Position numbers and translations under genes: made by a program. A stretch of DNA of 64,000 bases. Source: AP-15 sp963777435 (GTDB lineage: Bacteria; Pseudomonadota; Alphaproteobacteria; ATCC43930; CGMCC-115725). Shown here piece by piece: positions 55,112 to 64,000 of the stretch (positions within the stretch are counted from its first letter, which is position 1; each line of letters opens with the position of its first letter). The stretch lies in NCBI GenBank assembly GCA_963777435.1, contig CAVZQT010000002.1, positions 992,001 through 1,056,000 on the forward strand, read 5' to 3'. Under the pieces are notes generated by a model. The model saw only the letters and a list, made by a program, of their open reading frames with translations. It was not told where the DNA came from and searched no databases.

Positions 55112-56010
55112 GAATGCGGCTTATCTGCTTGGGGCTCGCCACAGCTCACACGGCTGGTCACCGAGGCCCCGAGCGGCGACGATTGGGCCCAGAGCTCAAA
55201 TTCGACGGCTATCGCATGCATCCGCGGCTCGATCGCGGGGAGGTCCGTTTGCTGACCCGCACCGGGCTCGATTGGACCGGCAAATATCCGGCGATCGCCG
55301 CGGCCACACGCACATTCCCGGCACGGCAGGCCTATCTCGACGGCGAGCTTTGCCGGGTGCGGCCCGACGGCGTCACCTCGTTCGCGCTGATCCAGAACGC
55401 CGCGGAGCGGCGGGCGGCGCGGACCTCGTCTATTTCGTCTTCGACCTGCTGTACCTCGAGGGTCAGAACCTGATGCCGCTGCCGTTAGCGGATCGCAAGG
55501 GGCAGTTGGCGATTCTCCTGGAACACGGAGAAGACGCGATCCGCTATAGCGAACACCAGATCGGCCAGGGTCCAGAGTTTCACCGCCATGCCTGCACGCT
55601 CGGGCTCGAGGGCATCGTTTCGAAGCGGCTCGATACCCCCTACACCCCCCGGCGATCGCGGCCTGTGGCTCAAGATCAAATGCCCCAACCGGGAAGAGTT
55701 TGTCGTCGTCGGTTGGACCGACCCCGAAGGCAGTCGCCCGTTTATCGGCGCATTGCTGCTCGGCTATTATGATCCGGGCGGAAGGCTGATTTACGCCGGC
55801 CGGGTGGGTACCGGGATGCGGGCCGATCAGCTCAGTGATCTGCTGCGCCGGTTGCAGCCGCTGCAGACCGACAGGATGCCGCTCGATGTGCCGCCGCCCC
55901 GCTCGACCCGGTTCGGCGCGCCGCTGGTGCTGTCGCGGATCCATTGGGTTCGGCCCGAGCTGGTTGTGGAGGTCAAGTACCTGACCTGGACCGACGACGG
56001 CCTGTTGCGG
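55112..56010 (+). pseudogene. ligD: ATP-dependent DNA ligase D, ligase-domain remnant
   Basis: The nucleotidyltransferase motif I appears as LGPELKFDGYRMHPR with the catalytic Lys, then LLTRTGLDWTGKYPAIAAA and AYLDGELCRV. In a second frame DLVYFVFDLLYLEGQNLMPL and TLGLEGIVSKRLDTPY follow, and in a third LWLKIKCPNREEFVVVGWTD and VVEVKYLTWTDDGLLRQV. Polymerase and phosphoesterase domains are missing, and the last segment stops short of the usual LREDKP motif. LigD joins ends in bacterial NHEJ. At least three frameshifts make it inactive. Confidence 0.85.
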
Positions 56011-56166
56011 CAGGTCGGAATCAATATTGGCGCGTTTAAGGTGGGCCTCGAAGAAGAGTCGGGGCAGTGCCTAACCCTTGTCAGGGGCGACGTACCACAT
56101 CGGGATCGCGGGGATATTTTGGCGCATCACATCTCATAATATATGCCGGAGATGAGTTGACGACGG

Positions 56167-57582
56167 GTGACGCCGATGGCGCGGGATCCGGAAAAAGCGG
56201 CGCTGGGCTTACATCGGTTCGGGTTTGGTCCGCGCGCCGGGACGATCGCTGCGATCGCCGCCGATCCGCAGGGTGCTGTTGCGGCTGAACTCGACCAGCC
56301 GAACGCCGGACAAGTCACTGATCCCGGACTATTGAGCAGCGACGGCGCGTTTCGCGCGGTTTTCGAGTTCAATGCCACACGCGCGGCCGAGGCAAAGCTG
56401 GCGCGTCTCGGTCGCGGCGCGGGTGAGTCGAGTGTGGAAGTCGAGACCGAAGCGGCGGAGAAACCCGCTTCGGGTAAGTCCCGCGCGATACCGCTGCCGC
56501 GCCGCAATTTTCTTGCTGAGGCCAAGGCGCGGATCGATGCGGTGCGCGCGGCCGAAATCGGCTTTGTCGAGCGGCTGGTCTGGTTCTGGTCGAACCATTT
56601 CTGCGTCAGCCAAGACAGCTCGGTTATGGCTGGCGGCTACGAACGCGAGGCGATCCGCCCGCATGTGCTTGGCCGATTTGTCGACATGCTCGTGGCAGCT
56701 GAGAGCCACCCGGCGATGCTGATCTATTTGAACGACGCCCAGTCGATCGGCCCGGCGTCAGTCGCTGGGATCAACCGGGGCAAGGGTCTCAACGAAAACT
56801 TCGCCCGCGAGATTCTGGAACTGCACACACTCGGCGTGCGCAGCGGCTATACGCAGGCGGACGTAATCAGTTTTGCAAAGGTGCTGACCGGCTGGACCCT
56901 AAGGTCTCCCGTTACCGATCCTGATATCGGGGGCCAGTTTGTGTTCGTCCCTCGCGCACATGAGCCCGGCACTCAGATTATCCTCGCGAAGGCCTATCCC
57001 GATACCGGTGTCGCGCAAGGCCGCGCGGTCCTGGTCGACCTTGCCCGCCACCCCGCGACGGCCACGCACATCGCCGCCAAACTGGCGATCCATTTCGTTG
57101 CCGACGACCCGCCGCCTGCGCTGGTCGATCGCATCGCGAGGTGCTTTCGCGACACCGACGGCGACCTTAAACGGGTCGCGAAGACCCTGGCCTCTGCTTC
57201 TGAAGCCTGGACGCCGCAGCGGGTCAAGCTGAAACGTCCTGGGGAATGGCTACTTGCCGTGCTGCGCGCTACCGGGCAGGCTGGCGAGATTGGCCGCGTT
57301 GTCGGCGCCCAGGCGCTGCTCGGCGAACCGCTATGGCGGCCGCCAGCGCCCAAAGGCTTTGCTGATGACAACGCCGCTTGGCTTGACGGGTTGGCCGGCC
57401 GCCTCGAGATCGCCAACACCGTCGCCCAGCGCCTCGGACCGTCCCTTGATCCGGTCGCCATCATGGATACCGCACTCGGCCCGCTCGCCTCGGTCGAGAC
57501 GCGCCAGGCAATCACGCATGCCGAAAGTCGGCCGCAAGCGCTGACTCTCGCGTTGATGGCGCCCGAATTTCTCCGCAGGTAA
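56167..57582 (+). CDS. DUF1800 domain-containing protein
   Basis: A 471-residue protein of the DUF1800 family. Hallmarks: HRFGFGPRAGTIAAI at the start, LVWFWSNHFCVS near residue 140, GRFVDMLVAAESHPAMLIYL, the strongly conserved NENFARELMELHTLG-like segment (LNENFAREILELHTLGVRSG) and VISFAKVLTGW, then HEPGTQIILAKAYPD. The function is unknown; such proteins are often paired with a DUF1501 protein, and that partner lies 6 bases downstream. Starts at GTG 56167 or ATG 56176 are both possible. It is intact within a decayed region. Confidence 0.92.
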   Translation: MTPMARDPEKAALGLHRFGFGPRAGTIAAIAADPQGAVAAELDQPNAGQVTDPGLLSSDGAFRAVFEFNATRAAEAKLARLGRGAGESSVEVETEAAEKPASGKSRAIPLPRRNFLAEAKARIDAVRAAEIGFVERLVWFWSNHFCVSQDSSVMAGGYEREAIRPHVLGRFVDMLVAAESHPAMLIYLNDAQSIGPASVAGINRGKGLNENFAREILELHTLGVRSGYTQADVISFAKVLTGWTLRSPVTDPDIGGQFVFVPRAHEPGTQIILAKAYPDTGVAQGRAVLVDLARHPATATHIAAKLAIHFVADDPPPALVDRIARCFRDTDGDLKRVAKTLASASEAWTPQRVKLKRPGEWLLAVLRATGQAGEIGRVVGAQALLGEPLWRPPAPKGFADDNAAWLDGLAGRLEIANTVAQRLGPSLDPVAIMDTALGPLASVETRQAITHAESRPQALTLALMAPEFLRR

Positions 57583-57588
57583 CCGGCT

Positions 57589-58839
57589 ATGTTGACGTCC
57601 AACACCCCAAGCCGACGGGCGCTACTCCGCGGTTCTGGGATTTTGTTTGCTTGGAGCCAGCTTCCTCGTCTCGCGCGCGCCGAAGACCGCGACCCGCGTT
57701 TTTTGGCGATCGTGCTGCGCGGTGCGCTTGATGGGCTTGCCCTGGCAGCGCCGGTCGGCGATCCGCAGTGGCCGACGTTGCGGGGCGAGGGCGCCCTGAC
57801 GCTCGATGGTGCCTCACCGGGCTTGCGGCTCGATGGCGAGTTTGTACTTAACCCGGCGATGCCGAGCCTGCACGAGTTCTATCGTCACGGGCACGCAACG
57901 ATCGTGCATGCGGTGGCAACACCCTATCGCGACCGCTCGCATTTTGATGGGCAGGACGTATTGCAGACCGGGGCCCCCAAGCCCGGGGCCCTCGATACCG
58001 GCTGGCTTAATCGTGCGCTGGCCTCGTTGGCGCCGCAGGGGTCGGCCGATCCACGCTTAAGTAGGGCGCTCGCGATCGGGCCGGTAACGCCGCTGATCAT
58101 GCGCGGCCCGGCACCCGTGCTATCGTGGCAGGCGCCGCGACTGCCCCCGGCCGGCGACGAGACTCAATTGCGTCTGCTTGATCTCTATCGGCACACCGAT
58201 CCGGTCCTCGCACGGGTACTCGAAGAGCGCGTCGGAATCACAGCGATCGCACATGCCGGCGGCATCGACCAGTTCGCGGCGAAGGGCAGCAGCGCCGGAC
58301 CGCCTGGCGGGATGCCCCAGATGCGCGCCTATTTTGTCGACGCTGCCGGCACAGCGGCAAAGTTCCTGGCGCGCCCGGATGGCCCCCGCGTCGGCGCTCT
58401 CGCCTTCGATGGTTGGGACACCCATGTCAATGAAGGGCCGGTCAAGGGCCGGCTCACCGATCTGTTGGGCGCGCTTGATGACGCCCTCGCGGCGATTGCG
58501 GCCAATATTGGCAACGCGTGGCGCGAGACGGTCGTGGTCGTAATAACCGAGTTCGGTCGCACCGCGCACATGAATGGCGGCGGCGGCACTGACCACGGGA
58601 CCGCTACCGTGGCCTTGCTCGCGGGCGGCGCGTTAAGTGGCGGTCGGGTTATCGCCGATTGGCCCGGCCTCAAAGACTCCGATCTCTACCAGAGCCGAGA
58701 TCTGAAACCGACGACCGATCTGCGGGCGGTGCTGAAGGGGCTTCTCAGAGATCATCTGCGGGTGAGCGAGCCTACTCTTACCACGACGGTATTCCCCGAC
58801 AGCGCCGGGGTGCGGCCAATGCCGGGTCTCGTTGGCTGA
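57589..58839 (+). CDS. DUF1501 domain-containing protein, probable Tat substrate
   Basis: A 416-residue DUF1501 (sulfatase-like fold) protein. The N-terminus SRRALLRGSGILFAWSQLP has a twin-arginine motif followed by a hydrophobic stretch and an ARA-type cleavage site, so export by Tat is likely. Domain features include VLRGALDGLALAAPVGDP, YRDRSHFDGQDVLQTG, ALAFDGWDTHVNEGP and VVVITEFGRTAHMNGGGGTD with HGTA following, which match the metal-site pattern of the family. It forms a two-gene operon with the DUF1800 gene. Function unknown. Confidence 0.92.
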   Translation: MLTSNTPSRRALLRGSGILFAWSQLPRLARAEDRDPRFLAIVLRGALDGLALAAPVGDPQWPTLRGEGALTLDGASPGLRLDGEFVLNPAMPSLHEFYRHGHATIVHAVATPYRDRSHFDGQDVLQTGAPKPGALDTGWLNRALASLAPQGSADPRLSRALAIGPVTPLIMRGPAPVLSWQAPRLPPAGDETQLRLLDLYRHTDPVLARVLEERVGITAIAHAGGIDQFAAKGSSAGPPGGMPQMRAYFVDAAGTAAKFLARPDGPRVGALAFDGWDTHVNEGPVKGRLTDLLGALDDALAAIAANIGNAWRETVVVVITEFGRTAHMNGGGGTDHGTATVALLAGGALSGGRVIADWPGLKDSDLYQSRDLKPTTDLRAVLKGLLRDHLRVSEPTLTTTVFPDSAGVRPMPGLVG

Positions 58840-58928
58840 GCGCCTCTCCTAAGCGCCTCTTGCGCCGCCAGTTTGTTGGTCGCCAGTGAGGGCAATCAGG
58901 TGGGAGTAAAGATCTTGCGTGAGACGCC

Positions 58929-60877
58929 TCAGATTTCGACCTGGGCACCGAGTTCGATGACCTGGTCGGCGGGGATGCGAAAAGCCTCGGGGGTGCGCGT
59001 CGCCAGGCGAGTGAGGAACACATAGAGATGCTCACGCCACCGCGCCATACCCGGCCGAGGTGTCGATTTGACATTGGCGCGTCCTACGAAATAAGAGATC
59101 TTGCCCTGTGCTAGATCGACCCCGGGAATCTTAGCGCGCTGTAGTTCCCGCGGCACGCTCGGTGTCTGGGCGAACCCGAAATGCGCGTCGATTTGCCAAA
59201 AGCCATGGCCTAACGCGCGCCATTTGATCCGGGCGGAAGCTGGTACCCGGGGCATATTGGCCGTGGTGACCCGGACCAGCAACACCGTCTGGTGCAGCAC
59301 CTTGTTGAACCTCAGATTTTTGCATGAGGGTCGGCGGTACGTGCTCACGGTGGCTGGTTAGAAACACCGGGTGCCGGAGACGCGGGCTTCGGGTGCCTGC
59401 TCGCAAATGGTGAGGATTCCTCGATCGGCATCGTCTCGCCCGCAACCCGGTCCAGCACTAACCGGCGGCCGGTACGCCAAGTGGTCATTGTCGTGAACAT
59501 GACGACCCCAACTATCAGCGGGAACCAGGCGCCGCTCGGGATTTTCATTATGTTCGAGCCGAAGAGGGCCAGATCGACTGTCATCATCGGCACCAGCACC
59601 GCCCCGATTATCGGCCACCGCTAGTGCCAGATGCCGCGCATTACGGCTCCGGCAAGCACGGTCGTCAGCGCCATCGTGCCGGTTACCGCAAACCCGTATG
59701 CCGACGCGAGCGCGCTCGAACTGCGGAAACCGACGACCAGTGCTACGACCGCGCCGAGCAGCAGCCAATTGACTTTCGGGATATAAATCTGGCCGCGCGC
59801 TTCGGTCGAGGTTTGAAAGACGTCGAGCTGCGGCATCAGCCCGAGCTGGATCGCCTGGCGCGTCAGCGAGAACGAGCCGGAAATGACGCCTTGCGAGGCG
59901 ATCACGTGGCAGCGGTTGACACCGCTACCGGCGGAATTAACCCCCACCCCGGCACCAAGCGAAAGAACGGGTTCTCGATCGCGGTCTTGTCGCCAAGGAT
60001 CAAGGCACCCTGTCCGAAATCGTTCAGCACAATGGCCGGCAGCACCAGCCCAAACCAGGCGAGTCGGGTCGGGAGCCTGCCGAAATGCCCCATATCTGCG
60101 TAAAGCGCCTCGCCGCCGGTGATCGCGAGCGACACCGCACCGAGCACGACAAAGCCGCGCATCGGGGAGGCGATGAAAACCGCGACGCCGTGGGCCGGGT
60201 TGAGTGCCGCTAAAACCTGCGGAGTCCCGGCGATCTGGACCAGCCCGGCAATCGCGATTACCGCAAACCATAACAGCATCACCGGGCCAAAGAGGTGACC
60301 GACACTCTTGGTGCCACGGCGTTGAATGAGGAAGAGCAGCACCAGCACTGCAACCGTGACCGGCACGACAAAGCGGTTTAACACCGGGGTTCCGATACCG
60401 ATGCCTTCGACGGCACTCAGGACCGAAATCGCCGGGGCGATCATGCTATCGCTGTAAAACAGCGCGGCGCCCCCGACTGCGACCAAAACAAAGATGTTGC
60501 GGGCGCGGGGGGTTTGCGCCGCCTCCTGGGCAAGCGCCAGCAACGCTAATATCCCGCCCTCGCCGTGATTGTCGGCGCGCGTGATCAACGAGACATATTT
60601 GACGGCGACGACCAGGATCAGCGCCCATACGATCAGCGACAGCACGCCGACTACGTTTTCCGGCGAAAGCGGCAACCCATGCTCCGGATTGAAGCACTCG
60701 CGAAAGGTGTAGACCGGACTCGTCCCGATATCCCCGAACACGACTCCGAGTGCCGCCAGCGACGGCGAGACCGGTTCGGGGAGATGGTCCTCCCCCCTCT
60801 TCGCCGGCGCTCGGTGCCGCATGCCCGGCGGGAATGACCTCGCTCGACGATGCGCGACTGTCGCTCGGCTCCGCCAT
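58929..60877 (-). pseudogene. kup: Kup-family potassium uptake protein, degraded
   Basis: N-terminal MAEPSDSRASSSEVIPAG is in one frame; the next carries LAALGVVFGDIGTSPVYTF, EGGILALLALAQEAA, VGGAALFYSDSMIAPAISVL and NDFGQGALILGDKTAIENPF. A third frame has VIASQGVISGSFSLTRQAI and YIPKVNWLLLGAVVALVVGF, then ends at an in-frame TAG (59621-59623) where Trp is expected. The same frame resumes GAVLVPMMTVDLALFGSNIM. The cytoplasmic tail is in yet other frames (GLGHGFWQIDAHFGF-like). One nonsense codon and about five indels show true decay. Kup proteins take up K+ with H+. Confidence 0.92.
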
Positions 60878-61171
60878 GCGGGCTGTCCTTCCGTGATCGC
60901 GAGGGGTCGTGATCGTACTCAAGCCCAATCACTCATCGAAGTATCCACGCGCGTGTCGGTTCGATCGGGGCGCGCCTCCTCTCACGGCGAACAGCGAGCC
61001 GTGGCAGATTTCCTCGCAAGCTCGCCGGGAGCCGACACCTTTCGGGCCGGATTGAACCCGGGCCGATCTCGACGAGCGGATCGGGCATTAATTTTTGGCG
61101 GGGGGTAGCTGCGCTCACGGGCTCCCAGGTAAGCTCGCCGCGGACGGTTAACCCCAACGCGGAGCACGGCA

Positions 61172-62028
61172 ATGCATTTCGGCGTCTCGATGTTTCATAC
61201 CGACTACTCGATCCCAGCGGTGGAGCTCGCTCGGGCACTCGAGGCGCGCGGCTTCGAGTTCGATGTGGGCGCCCGAGCATTCCCACATACCAGTGTCTCG
61301 CCGGACGCCGTTTCCCGGCGGGGGCGAGCTTCCAAAGCCCTATTCCGAGGTTATGGACCCTTTCGTCGTGCTTAGCGCAGCGGCGGCGGTGACCAAAACC
61401 CTCAAGCTGGGGACTGGCGTGTGCCTCGTTGTACAGCGCGATCCGATCCAGACCGCAAAACTCGTCGCCTCGATCGACCAGGTATCGAATGGGCGTTTTC
61501 TCTTTGGTGTGGGTGGAGGCTGGAATGCCGAGGAAATCGAGGACCACGGTACGGTCTTCAAGACCCGCTTTAAGCTGATGCGTGAGCGGATCGAGGCGAT
61601 GAAGGAGATCTGGACTCGGACAGAGCCCGAATATCACGGCGAGTTCGTCAACTTTCCACCTATGATTGCCTGGCCGAAGCCCGTTCAGAAACCGCATCCG
61701 CCGATGATCGTTGGTGGCGCCTTTTCCTCATGCGGCGCGGCGGGCCATCCGCTACGGCGACGGATGGGTGCCCATCGCCGGCCGTGCACTCTACGGCGAG
61801 CTCCACGAGTATCTGCCGAAATTCAAGCAGATGGTGGCGGAAGCTGGCCGCGACCCGGCTGCGGTGCCGATAATATTGTTTGGTGGCGCCGAGGACACGG
61901 ATCTCCTCAGGCGCTATCGCGACATGGGGGTCGAGCGGGTCGTCACTACGCTGCCGCTGGAGCCGGCCAACAAAACGTTGCCGGTGCTCGACCGCTGGGC
62001 CGACTTGATCCGTAAGGTCAATGCTTGA
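61172..62028 (+). pseudogene. LLM-class F420-dependent oxidoreductase-like gene, two frameshifts
   Basis: Three frames combine to one luciferase-like protein of about 285 residues. MHFGVSMFHTDYSIPAVELA opens it; after an indel near 61270 come ELPKPYSEVMDPFVVLSAAA, GTGVCLVVQRDPIQTAKLVA and ASIDQVSNGRFLFGVGGGWN. A second indel near 61730 leads to AIRYGDGWVPIAGRALYGEL and the tail DRWADLIRKVNA. The pattern is that of TIGR03619-type F420-dependent enzymes. No F420 genes are in the window. It is the last larger relic before the tRNA-Arg end. Confidence 0.85.
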
Positions 62029-62186
62029 TACGAGTGAAGAACGTCGGGGAGGAGATCCGCTGCGGGGGTTTGGAAGCATGCAGGGGAAGAGCGTTCAGTC
62101 CGAACTGAGTTTTCGCGTACGAACTGACCCTCGGAGTGGTGCTGTTCTCAGGGTCGGGGCGTGACTGGCATCGTCGCTATGCTGGT

Positions 62187-62490
62187 TCAAGCCACGGGCG
62201 CACCCGCCTTCTCGGCGGCTTTTTCAGGCGGCAAGGCCGGATCCCAATAGATTGCGAGAAGACGCCGACCCGTAACTTTGCTGCGGCGTCTGAGACGAGC
62301 CAAACAAGTGGGGGCGCCATGTTTCGGGCTGGATCAGCTTGTCCCGCTCGAAACCGGCCTCGTCGGAGATCATCGGCGTGTTGGTGACGCCGCCCGGCAC
62401 CAAGACATTCACGGTGACACCAGTGCCATCGAGACTGAGCGCCTCAAGCGCCGCCAAACTGTCTCGCGTGTTACCCAAAACGTTACCCAT
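62187..62490 (-). pseudogene. short-chain dehydrogenase C-terminal fragment
   Basis: Minus-strand frames give SLDGTGVTVNVLVPGGVTNT, APPLVWLVSDAAAK and, after another shift, TGRRLLAIYWDPALPPEKAA with a TGA at 62187. This is the C-terminal third of an SDR. The catalytic Tyr-Lys part and the NAD motif, which would lie at higher coordinates, are missing; the fragment ends about 60 bases from the tRNA-Arg 3' end, so the element boundary cuts the gene. Confidence 0.72.
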
Positions 62491-62548
62491 GGCCTCGAGC
62501 GGATCCTTCGCCTCAGGTCCCGGCCTTCTCTAAAGGATTGTTAAATAA

Positions 62549-62593
62549 TGGCGACCCCGGCAGGACTCGAACCTGCGACCACTCGCTTAGAAG
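62549..62593 (-). other. candidate attachment site inside tRNA-Arg
   Basis: This 45-base segment is identical to 29830-29874 and in direct orientation. Together the two would bound an element of about 32.7 kb and keep the tRNA intact at this end. Confidence 0.75.
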
Positions 62594-62625
62594 GCGAGTG
62601 CTCTATCCAACTGAGCTACGGGGCC
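62549..62625 (-). tRNA. tRNA-Arg(UCU)
   Basis: The minus strand reads GGCCCCGTAGCTCAGTTGGA at the 5' end. The anticodon loop CTTCTAA carries TCT, the T arm has GGTTCGAGTCC, and the 3' CCA is encoded at 62549-62551. All stems form. Its 3' 45 bases recur at 29830-29874. Confidence 0.97.
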
Positions 62626-62653
62626 ACGCGGCCTAAGATGCCTCTGATAATTG

Positions 62654-62953
62654 TCAGTGGCGGACGCGATCATAGCGGAAATTGTCCGCGTAGCTCTTGG
62701 GTTTCTCGCTGATCGTTTGCGGCTGGATGACCGTGTAGCTCAGCCCCTGCCGCTCGGCAAAGGCCCTTGCTTCCTCAACCGTATCGAACTCCAACCGTAT
62801 CTCGTTCAGGGTGTCGGCTGCACTGGTCCACCCCATCAGTGGGTCCCGCAAGCGACTGGTCACCGGCTCGAATTCGAGCACCCATTTTCGGGTCCCTCTA
62901 CGGCCAGATTGCATCGCCGTCTTGGCCGGCCGGTAAATCCGCGCCTGCACCAT
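62654..62953 (-). CDS. NADH dehydrogenase complex I accessory subunit (NDUFS4-like)
   Basis: A 99-residue protein matching the ETC complex I subunit region (PF04800), the bacterial counterpart of mitochondrial NDUFS4. It starts VQARIYRPAKTAMQSGR and contains KWVLEFEP, PLMGWTSAADTLNEIRLEFD, EEARAFAERQGLSYTV and KSYADNFRYDRVR. The subunit stabilises the peripheral arm of complex I; it is limited largely to alphaproteobacteria and mitochondria. The ATG at 62953 gives the usual length; the upstream frame crosses a tRNA and was rejected. Confidence 0.95.
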   Translation of the reverse strand: MVQARIYRPAKTAMQSGRRGTRKWVLEFEPVTSRLRDPLMGWTSAADTLNEIRLEFDTVEEARAFAERQGLSYTVIQPQTISEKPKSYADNFRYDRVRH

Positions 62954-63011
62954 TGCCAACCCCCAAGTCCAAACCCCGAAGCAGCTAAAGCCGGGACACC
63001 CAGCAGCGCGT

Positions 63012-63088
<77 letters not shown>

Positions 63089-63181
63089 CCTCTCGCGGAC
63101 GCAAACCTTTTAAATGGTCGGCGCGGATCACGCAACCAGACCGCCGCGGCAGCGCTCGGGCAGTCCGTTCCGCTCGGTGGT

Positions 63182-63712
63182 TTAGGCTGCGGCGGTCTCG
63201 GTCGAACGCCGCGGCTTGTCCTCGCCGATCTCCATCAGCACCCGCAAGGTCTCGCGGCCGCGCGACAGACGCGAGCGCACGGTCCCGATCGGGATGCCGA
63301 GAATTGTTGCAACCTCTTCGTAGCGCATGCCTTCGAGCCCAACCAGCAGGATCACCTGACGCTGCTCGTCCGGCAGGCGCGCCAATGCACGTTCGAGATC
63401 GCGCAGTTGGAGCGATGCCCCGGCGCTGGCATCGACGGTGAGCGCCGAAGCCACTTCCTCGACCGGGATCGAGGCCCCTTCACGCACTCCCCGGCGCACG
63501 TCGTTTACATGCTGATTATGCAAGATCGTAAAGAGCCAAGCCCGCAGATCGGTCCCAGGCTGCCACAAATGCTGTTTTGCGATCGCCCGGACAAGACAGC
63601 TTTGCACCAGATCGTCGGCGCGGGCGGCATCCCTGGTCAAGGCCCGCGCATACCGACGCAGACGGGGGATTTCGGTCTCGACAAGGCGTGCGAAATCGGT
63701 CATTAGGTCCAC
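63182..63712 (-). CDS. RNA polymerase sigma factor, ECF type
   Basis: A 176-residue extracytoplasmic-function sigma factor with regions 2 and 4 only. Region 2: YARALTRDAARADDLVQSCL and DLRAWLFTILHNQHVNDVRR. Region 4: LARLPDEQRQVILLVGLEGM and YEEVATILGIPIGTVRSRLS. No anti-sigma factor or response regulator gene lies on either side, so what controls it is unknown; the stress-response EcfG group usually sits with nepR and phyR, which are not seen. The start is at 63712 or at the ATG 63703 (MTDFARL). Confidence 0.92.
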   Translation of the reverse strand: MDLMTDFARLVETEIPRLRRYARALTRDAARADDLVQSCLVRAIAKQHLWQPGTDLRAWLFTILHNQHVNDVRRGVREGASIPVEEVASALTVDASAGASLQLRDLERALARLPDEQRQVILLVGLEGMRYEEVATILGIPIGTVRSRLSRGRETLRVLMEIGEDKPRRSTETAAA

Positions 63713-63950
63713 CCCATTTTGGTATGCCGTTCGGGGTTGGGCCCCGACCAGCGGATGGCCTTGGATATAAAGGGTCGCTGTAAACTGCTGATGTACCGCC
63801 CAAAACTGATGGTAAAAAGTTGTAGTCGTCGGTAATGCGACGTATCCGCTTTGTAATCGAGGCTACATTAGGTAACCGAGATCGCGGCAGCCGGGTAACG
63901 CAGCCGGATTGACGAGCTCTCCCGCTCCGCCTAGTGTGCCGCGCCGTAGC

Positions 63951-64000
63951 GAGCCTGTAGCTCAGCCGGTAGAGCAACTGACTTTTAATCAGTAGGTCAT
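63951..64000 (+). tRNA. tRNA-Lys(UUU), 5' part (cut by window end)
   Basis: GAGCCTGTAGCTCAGCCGGT opens the gene. The anticodon loop CTTTTAA carries TTT. The T arm and acceptor 3' strand lie beyond base 64000. Confidence 0.92.

Overview
The window is high-GC DNA that reads as an alphaproteobacterial chromosome, probably Rhodospirillales-like. Several families that are common or typical in that class point this way: a complex I NDUFS4-type accessory subunit, an ELM1-family protein, a two-domain cold-shock protein, DUF4169, DUF2244, a trxB-lysR pair and a Kdo hydroxylase. The order-level guess is inference.

Left part, 1-29.5 kb: tRNA-Ser(UGA), then mostly core genes. These are a double cold-shock protein, an enoyl-CoA hydratase, glutathione reductase, a methyltransferase, an MFS transporter, GlgX, an EI24 membrane protein, bactofilin, endonuclease III and dapB. 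A carbamoyltransferase operon (DUF29, DUF29 relic, SxtJ-like small membrane protein, carbamoyltransferase) follows, then a GarR-type reductase, manC, an amidohydrolase, lysR-trxB, and a minus-strand envelope/LPS cluster (Kdo hydroxylase, ELM1-family protein, double-PAP2 phosphatase, unknown 642-aa protein). A compact run of four perfect hairpins lies downstream of lysR and looks like a small RNA.

Middle and right, 29.8-62.6 kb: a probable decayed integrated element. The 3' 45 bp of the intact tRNA-Arg(UCU) gene at 62.6 kb is repeated, identical and in the same orientation, at 29830-29874, directly before a tyrosine integrase. The integrase is broken by an IS5-family insertion and by two indels. 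Behind it lie an AlpA-like regulator, a P4-type primase broken by IS remnants, and a RecD2-like remnant. Next come largely intact metabolic genes: two-component-type LLM monooxygenase, retropepsin-like protease, YaiI, aldo/keto reductase, Baeyer-Villiger monooxygenase, Gfo/Idh oxidoreductase, amidohydrolase and a PEP mutase/isocitrate lyase homologue. Then follow a fully degraded type I restriction-modification operon, a ligD remnant, a DUF1800-DUF1501 pair, broken kup, a broken LLM gene and an SDR tail.

Right edge: tRNA-Arg, the complex I subunit, tRNA-Pro(UGG), an ECF-type sigma factor and the 5' part of tRNA-Lys(UUU).

A feature of the whole window is the number of genes split by single-base indels although both halves are well conserved (glgX, bactofilin, DUF2244, amidohydrolase, hsdS and others). 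Some may be sequencing errors; the integrase, recD2, kup and the restriction operon show several independent lesions and look truly decayed.
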